Assembly: GCF_001613105.1 (NCBI RefSeq) | Contig: NZ_BDBS01000070.1 | Location: 1 to 48,212, forward strand | Source: Nocardia pseudobrasiliensis NBRC 108224 | GTDB lineage: Bacteria; Actinomycetota; Actinomycetes; Mycobacteriales; Mycobacteriaceae | Direction: 5' to 3' | Length of the DNA stretch: 48,212 nt | In this document: positions 33,707-42,325 of the stretch, piece after piece | How the letters are laid out: every line of letters begins with the position of its first letter | Numbering within the stretch: the first letter of the stretch is position 1 | The notes under the pieces: generated by a model | Told to the model about the DNA's origin: nothing | Databases searched by the model: none | Seen by the model: the letters and a program-made list of their open reading frames with translations, nothing else | Program-made: the position numbers and the translations under genes

Positions 33707-35401
33707 ATGGTCGCGAAGGACGCACCCACACCCGACGAACTGGCCGCACCCCTGGATCTGCTGTTGACCGGATCCGCTCTCGGTATCGGCCGTCGCATGC
33801 TGCCGAACACGTCGTGGACCCGGCTCGCACTCGAGCTGGCCAGGCGGCCGCGGGTGGTCGCCGACCGGCTCGGTGGGCTCGGCACCGAACTGGTGGACAT
33901 AGCCCGCGGACGCGGCGACCGCGCACCGGCCAAGGCCGACAAGCGCTTCACCGACGCGGCATGGCGCACCAACCCGCTGTTCCGGCGCGCCATGCAGAGC
34001 TATCTGGCCACCGACGAGACGGTGCACGCGCTGCTGGCCGACGCCGAGCTGGACTGGCGCGACGCGGAGTGGATGCGGTTCGTGATCGACAACATCACCG
34101 AGGGCCTGGCGCCGAGCAACAATCCACTGCTCAGCCCGCTGGCGTGGAAAGCGCTGGTGGACACCGGCGGAGCGAGCGCGGTCCGGGGCGTGCGGCATTT
34201 CCTCGACGACTTCTCGACTCCACCGCGAGTGCCGTCGATGGTGACGCCCGACGCGTTCACCGTCGGTGAGACCGTCGCGGCCACGCCCGGAGCCGTGGTG
34301 GCCCGCACCGAGATGTTCGAACTGATCGAGTACGCGCCGCAGACCGAGCGCGTGCACCCGACCCCGCTGCTGATGGTTCCCCCGGTGATCAACAAGTTCT
34401 ACATCACCGATATCGCCCCCGGCCGCAGCATGATCGAATATCTGGTGCGCCAGGGGCAGCGGGTGTTCACCCTCTCGTGGCGCAATCCCACTGCCGAGCA
34501 CCGGGATTGGGATCTCGACGGCTACGGCCGCGCCATACTGGACGCGCTGGAGGTGGTCGAGCGGATCACCGGCTCCGACCGCACCCACCTGCTGGCTTCC
34601 TGCTCCGGGGGCATCATCGCCGCCATGGTCGCGGCCCATCTGGCCGCGATCGACCAGGCCGAGCGCCTGGCGGGACTGACGCTGCTGGTGACCGTGCTCG
34701 ACCAGAGCCGCGCCGGGCTGGCCGCGGCGGCCGTGGACGAGGACACCGCGAAGATCGCGATTGGATTGTCCGCGCGCACAGGCTATCTCGACGGGCGGGC
34801 CCTGGCGGAGGTCTTCGCGTGGCTGCGGCCCACGGATCTGGTGTGGCGCTACTGGGTCAACAACTATCTCCAGGGCCGCACGCCGGAACCCTTCGACGTG
34901 CTGTTCTGGAACGCCGACACCACCCGTCTACCCGCCGCGCTGCACCGCGATCTGGTCCTGATGGGTGTCCGCAATTCGCTTGTCGCACCGGACGGAGCAG
35001 CCATGCTCGGCACGCCGGTAAATCTGTCGGCGCTGCCGACCGACACCTATGTGGTGGCCGGGGTCGCCGATCACATCTCGCCGTGGCAGGCCTGCTATCG
35101 CAGCGCACGACTGCTGGGCAGCAAGGAGCAGCGCTTCGTGCTGTCCACCAGCGGGCATATCGCCGCACTGGTCAATCCTCCCGGAAATCCCAAGGCCTCC
35201 TACCGCATCGGGCCCGCCGATCGGGTCGAGCCCAACGACTGGCTGGCAGCCACCGCGCCCGAGCCCGGCTCATGGTGGCCCGACTACGCCCGATGGCTCG
35301 CCGAGCACGATGGCACGGATATCGACGCACCCGCCCAGCCCGGCAGCGCCGAATTCCCGCCGCTCGCACCGGCTCCCGGCAGCTATGTGCACGAGCACTG
35401 A
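33707..35401 (+). CDS. phaC: Polyhydroxyalkanoate (PHA) synthase
   Basis: Polymerises 3-hydroxyacyl-CoA into PHA storage granules; 564 residues, the usual size for a class I/II synthase. An N-terminal PhaC_N part (WRTNPLFRRAMQSYL; WMRFVIDNITEGLAPSN) leads to the alpha/beta-hydrolase core with PLLMVPPVINKFYI, FTLSWRNP, and the lipase-like box SCSGG, whose Cys is the nucleophile. The catalytic Asp is in GVADHISPW and the His in STSGHIAALVNPPGNPKA. The C-terminus GSWWPDYARWL is typical. GGGGAG lies 9 nt before the ATG. A depolymerase-like gene follows after 10 bp, so synthesis and turnover are probably co-expressed. Confidence 0.96.
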   Translation: MVAKDAPTPDELAAPLDLLLTGSALGIGRRMLPNTSWTRLALELARRPRVVADRLGGLGTELVDIARGRGDRAPAKADKRFTDAAWRTNPLFRRAMQSYLATDETVHALLADAELDWRDAEWMRFVIDNITEGLAPSNNPLLSPLAWKALVDTGGASAVRGVRHFLDDFSTPPRVPSMVTPDAFTVGETVAATPGAVVARTEMFELIEYAPQTERVHPTPLLMVPPVINKFYITDIAPGRSMIEYLVRQGQRVFTLSWRNPTAEHRDWDLDGYGRAILDALEVVERITGSDRTHLLASCSGGIIAAMVAAHLAAIDQAERLAGLTLLVTVLDQSRAGLAAAAVDEDTAKIAIGLSARTGYLDGRALAEVFAWLRPTDLVWRYWVNNYLQGRTPEPFDVLFWNADTTRLPAALHRDLVLMGVRNSLVAPDGAAMLGTPVNLSALPTDTYVVAGVADHISPWQACYRSARLLGSKEQRFVLSTSGHIAALVNPPGNPKASYRIGPADRVEPNDWLAATAPEPGSWWPDYARWLAEHDGTDIDAPAQPGSAEFPPLAPAPGSYVHEH

Positions 35402-35411
35402 AGGGACGGGT

Positions 35412-36233
35412 ATGTCGTTTCCGCACGGTCTGGGTGAACAGCGCCTCATTCCCGTTCTCGGGCAGCAGATCCGCGTCGATGTGCGCTGGGGCAGCGGCAT
35501 TCCCCTTGTCCTGTGCAACGGCATCGGGGCGAGTCTGGAGGTGCTCGATCCGCTGATCACACGGTTGAATCCGGACACCACGGTGGTGCGGCTCGATGTG
35601 CCGGGAACCGGCGGATCTCCGGATTCCCCACTGCCCTATGGGTTTCCGTATCTGGCCGCCGTGCTGGCGCGGCTGCTTCGCAAACTGGGCCTGCGCGATC
35701 AGGTCGACGTGCTCGGCTTCTCCTGGGGTGGGGCCCTGGCCCAGCAGTTCGCCTTCCAATATCCCCGACGCTGCCGCACGCTCATCCTGGTAGCCACTGG
35801 CACCGGCCTCGTCATGGTGCCCGGCCGGCCCCGCGCGCTGCTGAAAATGCTCACGCCACGCCGGTTTCTGGACCACGAATACGCCGCACGCATCGCCGGG
35901 GAACTCTACGGCGGCAGCGCACGCGACAATCCGATACTCGTCCAGCTCCTCCTGGACCGACAACTCATGGCGGGCTCCCGGATCGGCTACCTGCATCAGC
36001 TGCTGGCGGGCGCGGTCTGGACGAGCCTGCCGGCCCTGCCCCTCATCCGGCAGCCCACCCTCCTCATCGCCGGCACCGACGACCCCATCATTCCGCTGGC
36101 CAACGTCCGGCTCATGCGGCGGCTGCTCCCCCACGCCACCGTGCACCTGCACTCCGGCGGGCATGTCGAGCTGATCACTGCCGCAACCGAATTAGCGCCG
36201 GTCATCGAACAGTTCCGCACCGCGCGGGCATGA
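35412..36233 (+). CDS. phaZ: Alpha/beta hydrolase, probable intracellular PHA depolymerase
   Basis: 273-residue hydrolase that would release 3-hydroxyacids from stored PHA. Visible: IPLVLCNGIGASLEVLDPL (oxyanion region), VRLDVPGTGGSP, the nucleophile elbow GFSWGG (catalytic Ser), the acid in LIAGTDDPIIPLAN, and the His in SGGHVELIT. The length, the GFSWGGALAQQFA segment and the position right after phaC match medium-chain PhaZ enzymes of the Pseudomonas type. A GACGGG sequence precedes the ATG. It could be a related esterase, but the gene pair makes PhaZ the best call. Confidence 0.85.
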   Translation: MSFPHGLGEQRLIPVLGQQIRVDVRWGSGIPLVLCNGIGASLEVLDPLITRLNPDTTVVRLDVPGTGGSPDSPLPYGFPYLAAVLARLLRKLGLRDQVDVLGFSWGGALAQQFAFQYPRRCRTLILVATGTGLVMVPGRPRALLKMLTPRRFLDHEYAARIAGELYGGSARDNPILVQLLLDRQLMAGSRIGYLHQLLAGAVWTSLPALPLIRQPTLLIAGTDDPIIPLANVRLMRRLLPHATVHLHSGGHVELITAATELAPVIEQFRTARA

Positions 36234-36333
36234 CAAAGCCCGCCACGGCAGCGTTTCGAGGGCCTTCGTCCCTATCCCGACCCCCACCGACAACGAAACC
36301 ATGGAAACACCACAACTGAAGCAAGGAGCTGTC

Positions 36334-36960
36334 ATGACAACCATCGAAGCACCCGGTTTACTGCGTCACCTGTGGGAAGTCAAGCTCGTCTCGGGACTCG
36401 CCGCCCTGGTTCTGGGCGTGATCGTCCTGGTCTGGCCCGGGATCTCGATCCTCGCCGCGGCCGTCCTGTTCGGAATATATCTGGTGGTATCCGGCCTGGC
36501 CGAAGTCGCCTTCGCATTCACCCTGCACGCCTCGGTGCCCTACCGCATCCTGCTGTTCCTGTCCGGCGCACTGTCGATCGCCCTGGGAGTCTTCGCTTTC
36601 CGGCACTTCGGAGCCGGATACGCGGTGCTGCTACTGGCCATCTGGGTCGGCATCGGATTCCTGTTCCAGGGCGTGGCCGAGACCGCGACAGCGCTCAGCT
36701 ACGACGGGCTGCCCGGCCGCGGCTGGCACCTGTTCTTCGGCGCCATGAGCATGATCGCCGGACTCGTCATGCTGGCGTGGCCGTTCGACTCGATCGTCGT
36801 CCTCACCATCGTGACCGGCATCTGGCTGGTGATCCTGGGAGGCTTCCAGCTCGGATCGGCCTTCATGACCCGCCGGGCGGTGACCTCGACGGAACAGCGG
36901 ATCGGCCGAGTCGTCCGTGGCGAACCGACCTCCGGCGGCGCGATCCCGTCCCACGGCTGA
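36334..36960 (+). CDS. HdeD-family (DUF308) membrane protein
   Basis: 208-residue integral membrane protein with about six hydrophobic helices, among them LVSGLAALVLGVIVLVWPG, ILLFLSGALSIALGVFAF, AVLLLAIWVGIGFLFQGV, LFFGAMSMIAGLVMLAWPF and IVVLTIVTGIWLVILGG. The repeated GxxxLxxGxxxLxWP pattern is the DUF308 mark. HdeD in E. coli is linked to acid-stress tolerance; the role here is unknown. AAGGAG lies 7 nt before the ATG, so I start at 36334 and not at the ATG 33 nt upstream. It is 100 bp after phaZ on the same strand. Confidence 0.88.
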   Translation: MTTIEAPGLLRHLWEVKLVSGLAALVLGVIVLVWPGISILAAAVLFGIYLVVSGLAEVAFAFTLHASVPYRILLFLSGALSIALGVFAFRHFGAGYAVLLLAIWVGIGFLFQGVAETATALSYDGLPGRGWHLFFGAMSMIAGLVMLAWPFDSIVVLTIVTGIWLVILGGFQLGSAFMTRRAVTSTEQRIGRVVRGEPTSGGAIPSHG

Positions 36961-36983
36961 CCGCCCGGCCGCGCGAGGGCAGC

Positions 36984-37002
36984 CCAGGACCTTCGGCCCT
37001 GG
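36984..37002 (+). terminator. Possible hairpin after the HdeD gene
   Basis: CCAGG (36984-36988) pairs with CCTGG (36998-37002), with one A-C mismatch and one more pair toward a CTTCG loop. It lies 24 bp after the stop codon. No U-tract follows, so termination is uncertain. Confidence 0.3.
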
Positions 37003-37113
37003 CAGCCGCATCGTAATCGGGCGCAGTCTTTTCCCGTACGGCGCGTCCACTCGGTTCGACAGGGAGTCGGCGGTGAAATCGCCGGGGGATCGCGCCGGTG
37101 ACGAATCGAAGCC

Positions 37114-37317
37114 ATGCTCATGAGAACCGACGAGAACACGCTGATCCGCTACGTCGCAGAGCGACTCGTGACGCGGCACCCCGACCTGCCACCGGCTCGG
37201 ATCGCCGACATGGTGCATCACGCGCACGCTCGGTTCGACGGCGTCAAGGTGCGCGATTTCGTTCCATTGCTCGTCGAGCGCAGGGTCACAAACGAACTGG
37301 CGACGATGCATGGATGA
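37114..37317 (+). CDS. Small three-helix-bundle dimerisation-domain protein
   Basis: 67-residue cytosolic protein. The pattern LIRYVAERLVTRHPDLPPARIADMVHHAHARFDG, broken by VKVRDFVPLLVERRVTNEL, matches the small actinobacterial three-helix-bundle proteins of unknown function. Two ATGs lie two codons apart (37114, 37120); neither has a strong ribosome site. Its stop overlaps the start of the following permease gene by 8 bp, so the two are probably translated together. Confidence 0.72.
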   Translation: MLMRTDENTLIRYVAERLVTRHPDLPPARIADMVHHAHARFDGVKVRDFVPLLVERRVTNELATMHG

Positions 37318-38527
37318 ACCCGAACAGGCCGGAGCGGTGGGCGAGGACGAAAATAGGGAGGTCGACGATAACCGCCTCGCCGAACGTGGACACCACCGCC
37401 GCGTGGGCCGCCCGCACAGCGCCGACGAAGGCGCGATCGTGGCGGCGGAAGCCGTTGCGGCACAGCTACGATCGGACAATCCGCCGCACGGCCCACGCGG
37501 TCGGCGATTCGATCAGCGGTCACCGTTTCGGATCGGGTTGATGGCGTCGGCGGGTGTCGCCGTCACCTACGGCGCGGTGCGACTGCTCGGCGCGGCGTCC
37601 TCGGTACTGGTATTGGTCGGCGCGGCACTGTTTTTCGCGTTGGGCTTGGAGCCCGCCGTGTCGGGACTGGTGAATCGCAAGGTCCCCCGATGGGCGGCGG
37701 TGAGCCTGGTGCTCGTGGCGGTCTTCGGCGTCCTGGCCGCGATGATCGCGGCGGCCATACCGCCACTGGTTCAGCAAGCACAACAGTTCCTCGAACAGGC
37801 CCCGCACCTGCTCGAACAGGCCCAGAACCACTCCAGCGCGATCGGCCGACTCGACGAGCGCTTCCATATCCGACAACGAATCACCGACGGGATCGATCAC
37901 CTGGGCGCCCCGGCGATCGGAACGGTTTTCGAGGCCGGACGGACGGTGTTCGGTGCGGTGTCGGAGGTGGGGATCGTGGCCGTGCTCACCGTCTATTTCC
38001 TCGCCGATATGCCGCGGATCCGGGCGACGATGTACCGGTTCGTGCCCAACTCCCGGCGGCCTCGTGCGATCCTGCTCGGCGACGAAGTGATGGCCAAGAT
38101 CGGTGACTACGTCTTCGGCAACGTATTGACCTCGCTCATCGCCGGAGCGGCCACGTTCGTGTGGTGCATGTTCCTCGATGTGCCCTACGCGCTGCTGCTG
38201 GGCGTTTTCGTCGCGATCATCGACCTGTTCCCCTACGGTTCCACCGTCGGCGGAATCGTCGTCGCCCTGGTCGCGCTGGCGGTCTCGATCCCGGTCTGTC
38301 TTGCCACGGTCGGGTTCTACATCGTGTTCCGGCTGGCCGAGGACTACCTGCTGACACCCCGGATCGTCGGCCGGGCGGTGCGGGTGCCGGGCGGTGTGAC
38401 CGTGGTGGCCGTGCTCATCGGCGCGGCGCTGCTCGGCGTCGTCGGGGCACTGGTGGCGATCCCGGTCGCCGCCGCACTACAGCTACTCGTCTCCGAACTG
38501 CTGTTCCCCACACTCGATGACACATAG
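37310..38527 (+). CDS. AI-2E family transporter (YhhQ/TqsA-like permease)
   Basis: 405-residue inner-membrane protein. A charged, poorly conserved N-terminus (1-72) is followed by hydrophobic segments (GVAVTYGAVRLLGAASSVLVLVG; WAAVSLVLVAVFGVLAAMIAA), a soluble helical insertion (LVQQAQQFLEQAPHLLEQAQ), and a C-terminal membrane half with AVLTVYFLADMPRIR, FVAIIDLFPYGSTVGGI, FRLAEDYLLTPRIVGRAV and GVVGALVAIPVAAALQLL. The P-x-x-G-x-x-x-G-type loop here reads LFPYGSTVGG. Family members export small molecules (AI-2, ions); no substrate can be assigned. The N-terminal 70 residues may be overextended, because the first ATG lies inside the previous gene. Confidence 0.87.
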   Translation: MDEPEQAGAVGEDENREVDDNRLAERGHHRRVGRPHSADEGAIVAAEAVAAQLRSDNPPHGPRGRRFDQRSPFRIGLMASAGVAVTYGAVRLLGAASSVLVLVGAALFFALGLEPAVSGLVNRKVPRWAAVSLVLVAVFGVLAAMIAAAIPPLVQQAQQFLEQAPHLLEQAQNHSSAIGRLDERFHIRQRITDGIDHLGAPAIGTVFEAGRTVFGAVSEVGIVAVLTVYFLADMPRIRATMYRFVPNSRRPRAILLGDEVMAKIGDYVFGNVLTSLIAGAATFVWCMFLDVPYALLLGVFVAIIDLFPYGSTVGGIVVALVALAVSIPVCLATVGFYIVFRLAEDYLLTPRIVGRAVRVPGGVTVVAVLIGAALLGVVGALVAIPVAAALQLLVSELLFPTLDDT

Positions 38528-38932
38528 CCCCGGATCTTGCGCGCCATATCGGCGAGGGTACTGGCACGAAGTTCCCACGAACCGGCCGCGTTCACGCACC
38601 AACAGGCGAAGCGAAAGCGACGCTCTGCAACTGCGTGACAGCCTTCGTGCCGGCATGCGATGTCGCTCAGGGCTCGTGGTCGCTTGCCGCGGCAGATCAG
38701 GATCCACCGGGCAGACCGCGGCGGATACCGTGCCTTCGGTGCTGGAGCTGGATGCCGAGCCTGTCGCCGGGATCCAGTTCTGCTCCTACGGCTTCGGCGG
38801 TATCGGGCCCTATCTGGTGGTGAATGAGCGCGATACCGCTGTCACCGATGTGCGAAGTTGATCCGGTTCTTGTTCGTTGTACGTCCGCGCCGGTTCCACA
38901 CCATGTGACCTGAACCCGGCCGCGCCGGATGG
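38528..38932. other. Gap between convergent operons with a coding-like fragment
   Basis: 405 bp between the end of the permease gene and the end of the mce operon. From GTG 38730 to TGA 38861 the plus strand reads as 43 codons with strongly G/C-biased third positions (VLELDAEPVAGIQFCSYG, then GGIGPYLVVNERDTAV). No start or family context supports a full gene, so it may be a decayed C-terminus. An intrinsic terminator is not clear. Confidence 0.35.
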
Positions 38933-39502
38933 TCAGCGGGCGTGATAGTCCGATACCAGCCAGCGCCCGTCGGCGTGCTGCACGGTGACCGTCAGCAGCG
39001 TCGAGGCGGTGACCGGATCGGGATGCTGCACGTTCTGGGTCGTCTGGCTGGCGAAGACCGTGACGGTGTAGACGCCGTTGTCGCCCGGAGTCACCGCGGT
39101 GGCGGTCACCTCGCCGCGGGCGATGACCTGGGCGTCGGTCATGATCTTGCCGAGGGTGTCGTGGACGGTGGTGTACCGGTCGGCCAGGGCGCCGGTGGTA
39201 CCGGCGCGCACGCTGTCGAAGAAGGCGTCGAGCCGGTGGAAGTCGTAGGTCAGCGACTTCGTCGCGTAGTCCCTGGCGACCGCGGCGGCCCGCTCGGCGT
39301 CGGCGGAGCGCTGCCGCATGGCCCGCAGGTCGTCCGCGTTCCGGTGCCACTCCCAGGCCGACCAGCCTCCCGCGGCGACGAGCACGGTCGCGCCGAGCGC
39401 ACCCAGCCTCCTCCCCCAGGGCGATCGGGTCCAGCGCGCCCGCCCTCCGAGGGCGGCGTCGGCGTCGAGAGTCGGTGCGGTGCGGTCCATTTCGAGGGTC
39501 AT
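38933..39502 (-). CDS. Mce-associated membrane protein
   Basis: 189 residues: a cytosolic N-terminus, one membrane helix (LGALGATVLVAAGGWSAWEW), then an extracytoplasmic NTF2-like domain (AAVARDYATKSLTYDF, RYTTVHDTLGKIMTDAQVIARGEV, TLLTVTVQHADGRWLVSDYH). This is the standard form of Mce-associated (Mas) proteins, which stabilise or assist Mce transporters at the cell envelope. It is the last gene of the mce operon, 10 bp after mceF. The ATG at 39502 opens a charged N-terminus as expected. Confidence 0.9.
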   Translation of the reverse strand: MTLEMDRTAPTLDADAALGGRARWTRSPWGRRLGALGATVLVAAGGWSAWEWHRNADDLRAMRQRSADAERAAAVARDYATKSLTYDFHRLDAFFDSVRAGTTGALADRYTTVHDTLGKIMTDAQVIARGEVTATAVTPGDNGVYTVTVFASQTTQNVQHPDPVTASTLLTVTVQHADGRWLVSDYHAR

Positions 39503-39512
39503 GGTGGTCCTG

Positions 39513-40451
39513 TCAGTTGGGGATGGCGAGGTGCGCGGCGCCGTCGCCGGGGAAGGTGTGGTCGAGCAGGTCGACGATCGAGCCCGCGTCCAGGCGCAGG
39601 GGCCGCAGGGGTGCGGTGGCGGGGCGCACGGCCGTGGCCAGCAGCGCCAGATCGGGGGCGAGGGCCGCGGCGTAGTCGTTCATCTTGCGCATCACCGGAT
39701 TCAGGGAGTCGTCCCAGATGTGCTCGCCCACCACGGAGTAGTCCTGGAATGCCTTGATCAGATGCACCACCTCGGGGTCGGCGCGGGCCACGATCGGGGC
39801 GACCTCGGCGAGGGTGGCGCCGTGGCCGTCGAGGTCGTCGGCGAGGGTCTGCAGGTTGCGCCACAGCCGGGCGACGGCCGCCCGCTTGTCGCGTAGGGTC
39901 TTCGCGAACAGGTCGGCGCTCTCGGCGAGGCGGTCCAGCTCGCCGTCGCGACCCCGGGTCGCCGCGTCGACGGTGGTCACCAGGCCGTCCACGACCGCCG
40001 GATCCACCTGTCCCAGCAGCGTGTTCAGCCCGGCCATGGCCTCCGCGGCGGTCACCGCGACCCGCACCCGGTCCCGCGGCACGACCGCCCCGTCGCCGAG
40101 GTACGGCCCCGCCGCCGAGTCGGGCCGAAAGTCCAGATACTGCTCCCCCGCCGCCGACAGGTTCGCCACCCGCACGGTGCTCGCGGCCGGGATGCGGTGG
40201 CGCGCATCGAATTCCACGACCGCGTCGACACCGTCCGGCGTCGGCGCCAGGCCGCGCACCCGGCCGATCGCCACGCCCCGCAGATCCACCGGCGAGGTCC
40301 GCATGAGGCCACCCGAACTCGGCAGGTGCACGGTCACGGTCGTGGTGTGGCGCAGAGGGTTCAGGCCGAGCACGCCGGCACCGAGGTAGGCCAGGCCGAC
40401 GAAGGTCGTCGCGAGCAGCCCGGCCAGCGAGGCGAGCGAGCGCGCGGTCAT
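39513..40451 (-). CDS. mceF: Mce protein, sixth of the operon (MceF position)
   Basis: 312 residues with an N-terminal membrane anchor (SLASLAGLLATTFVGLAYLGAG), an MCE domain (about 38-115: VTVHLPSSGGLMRTSPVDLRGVAIG, then RVANLSAAGEQYLDFRP) and a helical needle-forming region. MCE proteins line the channel that carries lipid from the outer envelope to the YrbE permease. It overlaps mceE by 4 bp (ATGA). It lacks the long Pro-rich C-terminal tail of many mycobacterial MceF proteins (over 450 residues). Confidence 0.9.
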   Translation of the reverse strand: MTARSLASLAGLLATTFVGLAYLGAGVLGLNPLRHTTTVTVHLPSSGGLMRTSPVDLRGVAIGRVRGLAPTPDGVDAVVEFDARHRIPAASTVRVANLSAAGEQYLDFRPDSAAGPYLGDGAVVPRDRVRVAVTAAEAMAGLNTLLGQVDPAVVDGLVTTVDAATRGRDGELDRLAESADLFAKTLRDKRAAVARLWRNLQTLADDLDGHGATLAEVAPIVARADPEVVHLIKAFQDYSVVGEHIWDDSLNPVMRKMNDYAAALAPDLALLATAVRPATAPLRPLRLDAGSIVDLLDHTFPGDGAAHLAIPN

Positions 40452-41434
40452 GGCACCATCCCGATCGAGCGCAGGATCGTGATGAGGCCGTCGGCCCGCA
40501 CGCCGGGATCGCTCACCCGGATGTTCGGTGGTGCGCCGAGATACGGAATGAGCTTGTCGCGCAGCAGATGTATCAGCTTGTCGGCGTTCATCGGCACCGT
40601 GGTGTCGGCCGAGGCGACGGTGAGCAGCAGCGGCCGCATGGCCCGATAGATGTCGACGGTCTGCGGGTAGATCGGCCAGACCAGCTCCCCCGCCGGACCG
40701 GCGAGCGCGCCGAGCCCGACGGCCAGATCGACGACACCGAACAGCACATCGGCCAGCCCGGCCGCCCGACCCGGCCCGAGCACCAGCGCACGGTCGACCG
40801 CGCTCTTGCGGGCGGCGAGATCGCCACTCATCCGCTCGGCCGAGTCCAGAATGCGGTCCAGATCCGCCGTGCCCGAGGACAGGTCGTGCAGATCCGCGTG
40901 GATCTCCGCGGCCAGCCCTCGATATTCCGCCTCGGCGGGGAAGGCGGCATCGGCCCGGGCCACCGCCGCGGCCAACCCGTCGAACCGGCCGTTGGCCAGG
41001 ACGTTCGACATGCCGCGCAGCAGATCCTCCACGCTGTCGGGCGGGCGGGTGCTGCTCGCCGGAATGACCGCGCCCGCCGCCAGCTCCGGCGCCGCCGAAT
41101 CGCGCGGCGCGAGCAGGGCGACATACGGCTCACCCAGCACGGTCGCCTGCCGGATCTCGGCCCGCGTGGACACCGGAAGCCGCAGTCCCGCACGGACTCT
41201 CACCGTGGCGACCGCGAGCCGGTCGCGCAGTTCGACATGGTCCACCACGCCGACCTCGAGGCCGTCGGCCCGCACCTTCGCCTTGCCCGGCAGATTGAGC
41301 ACGCTGGTGAACTCGATCCGGATCGGATAGCTCGCGCCCCGCACGGTCGCACCCGGCACGGGGATATCGGTGGGATCGAGACCGCATCCGCAGGCCAGCG
41401 CGAGCACCGTCAGAGCCAGTAGTCCGCGGCGCAT
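40448..41434 (-). CDS. mceE: Mce lipoprotein (MceE/LprK position)
   Basis: 328 residues. A lipoprotein signal peptide ends in a lipobox-like LALACGCG, so the mature protein would be lipid-anchored outside the membrane, as for MceE in other mce operons. The MCE domain follows (about 38-120: YPIRIEFTSVLNLPGKAKVRADGLEVG, EIRQATVLGEPYVALLAP). A helical region fills the rest. The ATG at 41434 shares its A with the stop codon of mceD (TGATG), which fixes the start. Confidence 0.92.
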   Translation of the reverse strand: MRRGLLALTVLALACGCGLDPTDIPVPGATVRGASYPIRIEFTSVLNLPGKAKVRADGLEVGVVDHVELRDRLAVATVRVRAGLRLPVSTRAEIRQATVLGEPYVALLAPRDSAAPELAAGAVIPASSTRPPDSVEDLLRGMSNVLANGRFDGLAAAVARADAAFPAEAEYRGLAAEIHADLHDLSSGTADLDRILDSAERMSGDLAARKSAVDRALVLGPGRAAGLADVLFGVVDLAVGLGALAGPAGELVWPIYPQTVDIYRAMRPLLLTVASADTTVPMNADKLIHLLRDKLIPYLGAPPNIRVSDPGVRADGLITILRSIGMVP

Positions 41435-42324
41435 CACCGCGCCCCGGCGGTGGTGGCCAACTGCGCCAACAGATCTCGGATACCACCCGCGTTCCGCAGC
41501 GCGGTATGAGCCATCGGCACCAGCCCGTCCAGCATCGGATAGATCCGCGGACCGTAGGTGTCGGCGGTTCGGGCCAGCACCGGCAGCAGCTGGTTGGACA
41601 GATCGATCATGGGCGCGAAGTTGGCCGACAGCCCCTCGACCACCTCCAGCCCGTCGCGCAGGTGCTGGAGCAGAAGCCGCATGTCGGGCCAGTTTCCGGC
41701 GAACATCGTGGTCAAGGTGTCCAGGTTGTCGATGAGCCGCCGCAGGGAGGCGTCGCGGGCGCGCGGGTCGCCCGCGACGGCCGCCAGCCCACCGAGCAGC
41801 TCGTTGGTGGTGGCCTCGGTCCCGCGCGCCGCGCGCTCGAGATCCCGCAGGGTGTCACCGGCGGTACCGTCCGCGCCCAGATCCGCGCTCACCTGCCGCA
41901 TGGCGGCGAAGGATTCGCTGACGCCCAGCGGAGTCCTGGTGCGCGCGAGCGGGATACACCCCTCGCGCGCCGACTCCGGCCCGGAGCTCGGCCGGATCAG
42001 TTCGACCCGGCGATCGGTGACGATCGAATCCGCCAGGGTGACCGCGTCGGTGCCCTCGGGCACCGCCACATCGGGGCGCACCCGCATCGATACCCGCACC
42101 CGGTCACCCTGCGGGTCGATCCGATCCACCACCCCGACCGGCACGCCGAGGATCGAGACTTGATTGCCTCGGTACAGACCGGCGGCGTCGGCGAAATCGG
42201 CACACACCGGCTTGCTGTAGCGCAGTCTCGCCGCCGGCGTCACCGCGGACGAACCCGACACCGCCAGCATCGTCAGCACGACACCGCCGACGGCGGCGTA
42301 CCCCAACCGCTTCCTACCACGCAT
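41434..42324 (-). CDS. mceD: Mce protein, fourth of the operon (MceD position)
   Basis: 296 residues: an N-terminal anchor (YAAVGGVVLTMLAVSGSSAV), an MCE domain (about 30-115: CADFADAAGLYRGNQVSILGVPVGVVDRI, LADSIVTDRRVELI) and a helical region with LLQHLRDGLEVVEGLSANFA. I start at the ATG one base after the mceC stop (TGAgATG); a longer in-frame start inside mceC would add over 40 Arg/Ser-rich residues unlike the family. It overlaps mceE at its stop. Confidence 0.9.
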   Translation of the reverse strand: MRGRKRLGYAAVGGVVLTMLAVSGSSAVTPAARLRYSKPVCADFADAAGLYRGNQVSILGVPVGVVDRIDPQGDRVRVSMRVRPDVAVPEGTDAVTLADSIVTDRRVELIRPSSGPESAREGCIPLARTRTPLGVSESFAAMRQVSADLGADGTAGDTLRDLERAARGTEATTNELLGGLAAVAGDPRARDASLRRLIDNLDTLTTMFAGNWPDMRLLLQHLRDGLEVVEGLSANFAPMIDLSNQLLPVLARTADTYGPRIYPMLDGLVPMAHTALRNAGGIRDLLAQLATTAGAR

Positions 42325-42325
42325 C

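Noticed and set aside
33313..33993. Minus-strand frames ending in RQESNLRPTL-like and PAGIEPATY-like peptides near the tRNA
   Set aside because: These are the familiar false translations of the antisense strand of tRNA genes; the frames read through the tRNA-Arg.
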